NCBI GenBank assembly: GCA_002471805.1
Contig: DKQR01000024.1
Span: forward strand, 1 to 27,902
Direction of reading: 5' to 3'
Source of the DNA: Fidelibacterota bacterium UBA7303
GTDB taxonomy: Bacteria > Fidelibacterota > Marinisomatia > Marinisomatales > UBA1611
Length of the DNA: 27,902 bases
The translations under genes and the position numbers were made by a program. How positions within the stretch are numbered: position 1 is the stretch's first letter; each line of letters starts with the position of its first letter. This document shows, one piece after another, positions 26,501 to 27,902 of this stretch. The notes under the pieces are model-generated. The model did no database searches. It was not told the DNA's origin and saw only the letters and a program-made list of their open reading frames with translations.

Positions 26501-26937
26501 TACCATCCCAGGGAGGAGATATATTTTATATTGGAACCCATCGGTCGTTCAGTGCAGAGGATACATTACGATTTTCTACTGTGGCAAGCAGGGTGGAAGG
26601 ATCACTGGATAAAAGCAGAATGGACCAAATTTCTGTGGTTCCCAATCCCTACGTTGTAACCAATGTTTTGGAACGACTGGATCTTCAGAACCCCAAAGAC
26701 CGTGGCCCTAGAAAAATTTATTTTAACCATCTGCCGCAGGAATGTACTATCAAAATTTATACGGTTGCTGGGGACCATATTCAAACCCTGTTTCATTCAT
26801 CAGGGTTGGATGATGGGACAGAGCATTGGGATCTTACAACTAAAGATAATTTTCCTCTGGCATTTGGCATGTACATTTATCATGTAAATGCACCTGGAAT
26901 AGGAGAGAAAGTCGGTCGATTTGCGGTGATAAAATGA
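23572..26937 (+). CDS. Very large secreted T9SS cargo with calcium-loop and FN3-like regions and variant VVPNPY sorting domain (cassette 2)
   Basis: The 1121-residue product has a signal peptide (about 1-23, ending VRA). I use the ATG at 23572, which overlaps the receptor stop as ATGA, rather than the TTG five codons upstream. The N-terminal region has ITGNKITSEIWNYGSISKPG (75-94) and LWEGLGYGYEFGPF (101-114), blocks seen in uncharacterised FCB-group secreted proteins. Residues about 355-412 are very rich in Asp and Gly (GIDNDNDGLVDES, GIDDDSDWNPEKDDVGIDG), like thrombospondin-3 calcium repeats. FN3-like sequence starts near residue 527 (PPEKPKVTAVPGDEKVTLYW). The last 104 residues are the variant sorting domain, from VVPNPY (1022-1027) to GEKVGRFAVIK, matching the cassette 1 cargo. 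Probably a surface partner of the receptor; function not established. Confidence 0.86.
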   Translation: MNRNFTYLYALFLIILSSTLVRADLPFTRQKEFLMGPQKDWSPRKYHRYYRWMERKMDRMVNDDPQILRRQYAIITGNKITSEIWNYGSISKPGNRVTDILWEGLGYGYEFGPFIAAEVQVEPNSHPDAYYKVEDGDTTWYARVISDGLVDGPERSPDGSEYWTWEPLAYNDQGIQYADFDHDKIPTSNDIDRDLDGKPDSWAEDWYNPNLQEYVWPGALRQGSSNSDEEAFFVCDDRMNKEFSYYPFPDDSSRKGLGLEVEFRYYQWSNPLAEDIIFLIYKVTNISPKDLHEVMFGMWGDPHVGGPSNYSDDLSFFDQDINMVYCWDEDGLSDVTGRVPGYFGYKFLESPGNPYDGIDNDNDGLVDESRSNGIDDDSDWNPEKDDVGIDGVPNSGDEGEGDGIPTSGDQFDIRKPGEPNFEWTDLDESDMVGLTGFSAPPWSGMTISDDDRVFNDFMTPGVFDSANATQAGDYVFIYSSGPIELPAGESRRFSIALLLGEDYDDLTLNAITAQDIYEKNYQFAKPPEKPKVTAVPGDEKVTLYWDAEAESSLDPISEQYDFEGYVIYRSTDPQFLDQQTITDANGSKFLFEPLKMVNGASARFDLDNDYVGLSDIVYPNRGTYYTLGSNSGIIHDFVDSNNVINGQTYYYAVVSYDHGDVPLEIPPSECSKTITIDPETNEVILDVNTHMIIPRAPALGYSAGNIKNNVIEHLSGTGNGDIELDIINSDALEDENSYELTFLESPTRYNLKDLAPVDESIMIRLDQYVGLANANIDSNSFNLTDGTGNEFVLGVDFELNAELGKVLGLTNGSLSNNTFYTASYLYSPIVESEYLQNEAFNPFFDGLRIRVRDYELALDAARTEWAYSVNSTWIPDVKPFNGISSRMYPADYEVRFFDDIADSSCADFEAYAHSKMNFQVWDVTNGRAPAQKDVVIIELSNPDSLWSPGDRALILNGEPKEPSWEFTFLEPEYGDTIPSQGGDIFYIGTHRSFSAEDTLRFSTVASRVEGSLDKSRMDQISVVPNPYVVTNVLERLDLQNPKDRGPRKIYFNHLPQECTIKIYTVAGDHIQTLFHSSGLDDGTEHWDLTTKDNFPLAFGMYIYHVNAPGIGEKVGRFAVIK

Positions 26938-27902
26938 TACGGTTTATTTCAATGATCACTGTTATTTCCACAGCCCTGTTTGGGCAAATAAGTAACGACC
27001 AGATTATAACGAAAACAGGTACAACCGTGGCCCAGTTTTTAAAGATAGGAATTGATGCCCGCGGAACCGCCATGGGCAATGCCGCAGCTGGGATGGGAGG
27101 CAATATAAACAGTATTTACTGGAATCCTGCCGGTTTGGCGCGCCATTCCGGAATTGGAGTCCAATTTGGGAACCACGATTGGCTGGCATCCATGAAATAT
27201 CAATATTTGTTAGCAGGAATTGAACTGAAGGGGTTAGGTGTACTGGGCTTTGGTATTGTTAGTCTATCTGCCCCGGATGACCTGGTAAGAACAGTTGCTA
27301 AACCGGAAGGAACCGGTGAGAAATTTTCTGCCAATGATGTCGCCTTTAATGTAACCATTGCACGCAATTTAACGGATCATTTTTCTTTAGGCGGCAGTGT
27401 CAAATATATTCAACAGAATATATGGCATACATCCGCCTGGACATTTGCGACCGATTTAGGTGCATTGTTTGTTACTCCTTTTAATGGGGTTAGACTTGGT
27501 GCTTCTATCAGCAATTATGGCGGAAAAATGAAGTTGGAAGGGCGGGACCAGAAGGTAAGTATTGATCCCGATCCATATAACCAGGGGAATGTTGAATTTG
27601 TAAATGCCAATCTTGAAACGGATCCATACCCGATTCCTTTATATTTCCGGGTTGGTTTATCTGGTGAAATTATAAATCTATCAAAATTAAGACTGTCCTA
27701 CGGAGTGGATGCCCTATACCCTAATGATAATACAGAGTATGTAAACCTGGGTTTGGAGGCTGCATTTAACAATATGCTTTATCTCCGTGCTGGATATCCG
27801 TCTTTGTTCAAAGATGAATCTATTGAAGGGCCGACTTTTGGAGCAGGGCTTAACTACCGTATCTGGCGTACATCAACTATATTAAAGATAGATTATTCAA
27901 TC
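26934..27902 (+). CDS. PorV/PorQ-family outer-membrane protein (cassette 2), partial at the window end
   Basis: The frame opens with ATG at 26934, overlapping the cargo stop as ATGA, and stays open for 323 codons to the window edge. Signal peptide about 1-17 (MIRFISMITVISTALFG). The family signature follows: GTTVAQFLKIGIDARGTAMGNA and then NINSIYWNPAGLARHSG. Strand-rich sequence continues to the edge (YRIWRTSTILKIDYSI). Since the cassette 1 homologue has 332 residues, only the last few residues are probably missing. Its place matches cassette 1 exactly, which supports a fixed receptor/cargo/PorV order. Role as a cargo-specific T9SS partner is inferred. Confidence 0.85.
   Translation, partial: MIRFISMITVISTALFGQISNDQIITKTGTTVAQFLKIGIDARGTAMGNAAAGMGGNINSIYWNPAGLARHSGIGVQFGNHDWLASMKYQYLLAGIELKGLGVLGFGIVSLSAPDDLVRTVAKPEGTGEKFSANDVAFNVTIARNLTDHFSLGGSVKYIQQNIWHTSAWTFATDLGALFVTPFNGVRLGASISNYGGKMKLEGRDQKVSIDPDPYNQGNVEFVNANLETDPYPIPLYFRVGLSGEIINLSKLRLSYGVDALYPNDNTEYVNLGLEAAFNNMLYLRAGYPSLFKDESIEGPTFGAGLNYRIWRTSTILKIDYSI

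Overview
The window looks like a chromosomal piece of a marine-type Gram-negative bacterium of the Fibrobacteres-Chlorobi-Bacteroidetes (FCB) side of the tree. My best guess is Candidatus Marinimicrobia (SAR406) or a relative such as Ignavibacteria or Calditrichota. The reasons are several secreted proteins with type IX secretion (T9SS) C-terminal sorting domains (QNYPNPFN or VVPNPY), two PorV/PorQ-family outer-membrane proteins, and TonB-dependent receptors with an N-terminal carboxypeptidase-regulatory domain but no SusD. Most genes lack a Shine-Dalgarno site, the DNA is AT-rich, and three genes seem to start with TTG. I saw no rRNA, tRNA, CRISPR, insertion sequence or phage gene. The taxon is an inference from gene content.

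Left arm, minus strand (46-10814). Nine genes read leftwards. The first two (10814-7510) encode an unrecognised secreted protein and a secreted M23 metallopeptidase with a T9SS tail. After a 55-bp gap with a perfect 12-bp palindrome comes a tightly packed seven-gene set (7454-46): class I glutamine amidotransferase, PBP4-type D-Ala-D-Ala carboxypeptidase (dacB), LD-carboxypeptidase (ldcA), spmA, a fusion of SpmB with a VanX-type D-Ala-D-Ala dipeptidase, an APC amino-acid permease, and a secreted M14 zinc carboxypeptidase. Several neighbours overlap by 8 bp or are 3-5 bp apart. The set reads as a pathway that trims murein peptides, splits D-Ala-D-Ala and imports amino acids. It recalls the Bacillus subtilis dacB-spmA-spmB operon in a non-sporulating context.

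Right arm, plus strand (10961-27902). A divergent intergenic region of about 146 bp starts the rightward genes. Two copies of the same three-gene cassette are present: TonB-dependent receptor, large T9SS cargo with a variant VVPNPY...KVGKF sorting domain, and PorV/PorQ-like barrel. Cassette 1 is 10961-16840. Cassette 2 is 20768-27902, and its PorV gene runs off the window. Three of the four junctions inside the cassettes are ATGA overlaps and the fourth is an 11-bp overlap. Between the cassettes lie two FG-GAP/VCBS-type beta-propeller proteins with canonical QNYPNPFN tails (17038-18765 and 18857-20728), separated by a strong rho-independent terminator. The first has the only classical AAGGAG ribosome site in front of a large gene.

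The most interesting things are the repeated receptor/cargo/PorV cassette, which may be a SusCD-like or SprB/SprF-like surface system not built on lipoproteins, and the SpmB-VanX fusion inside a murein-peptide operon.
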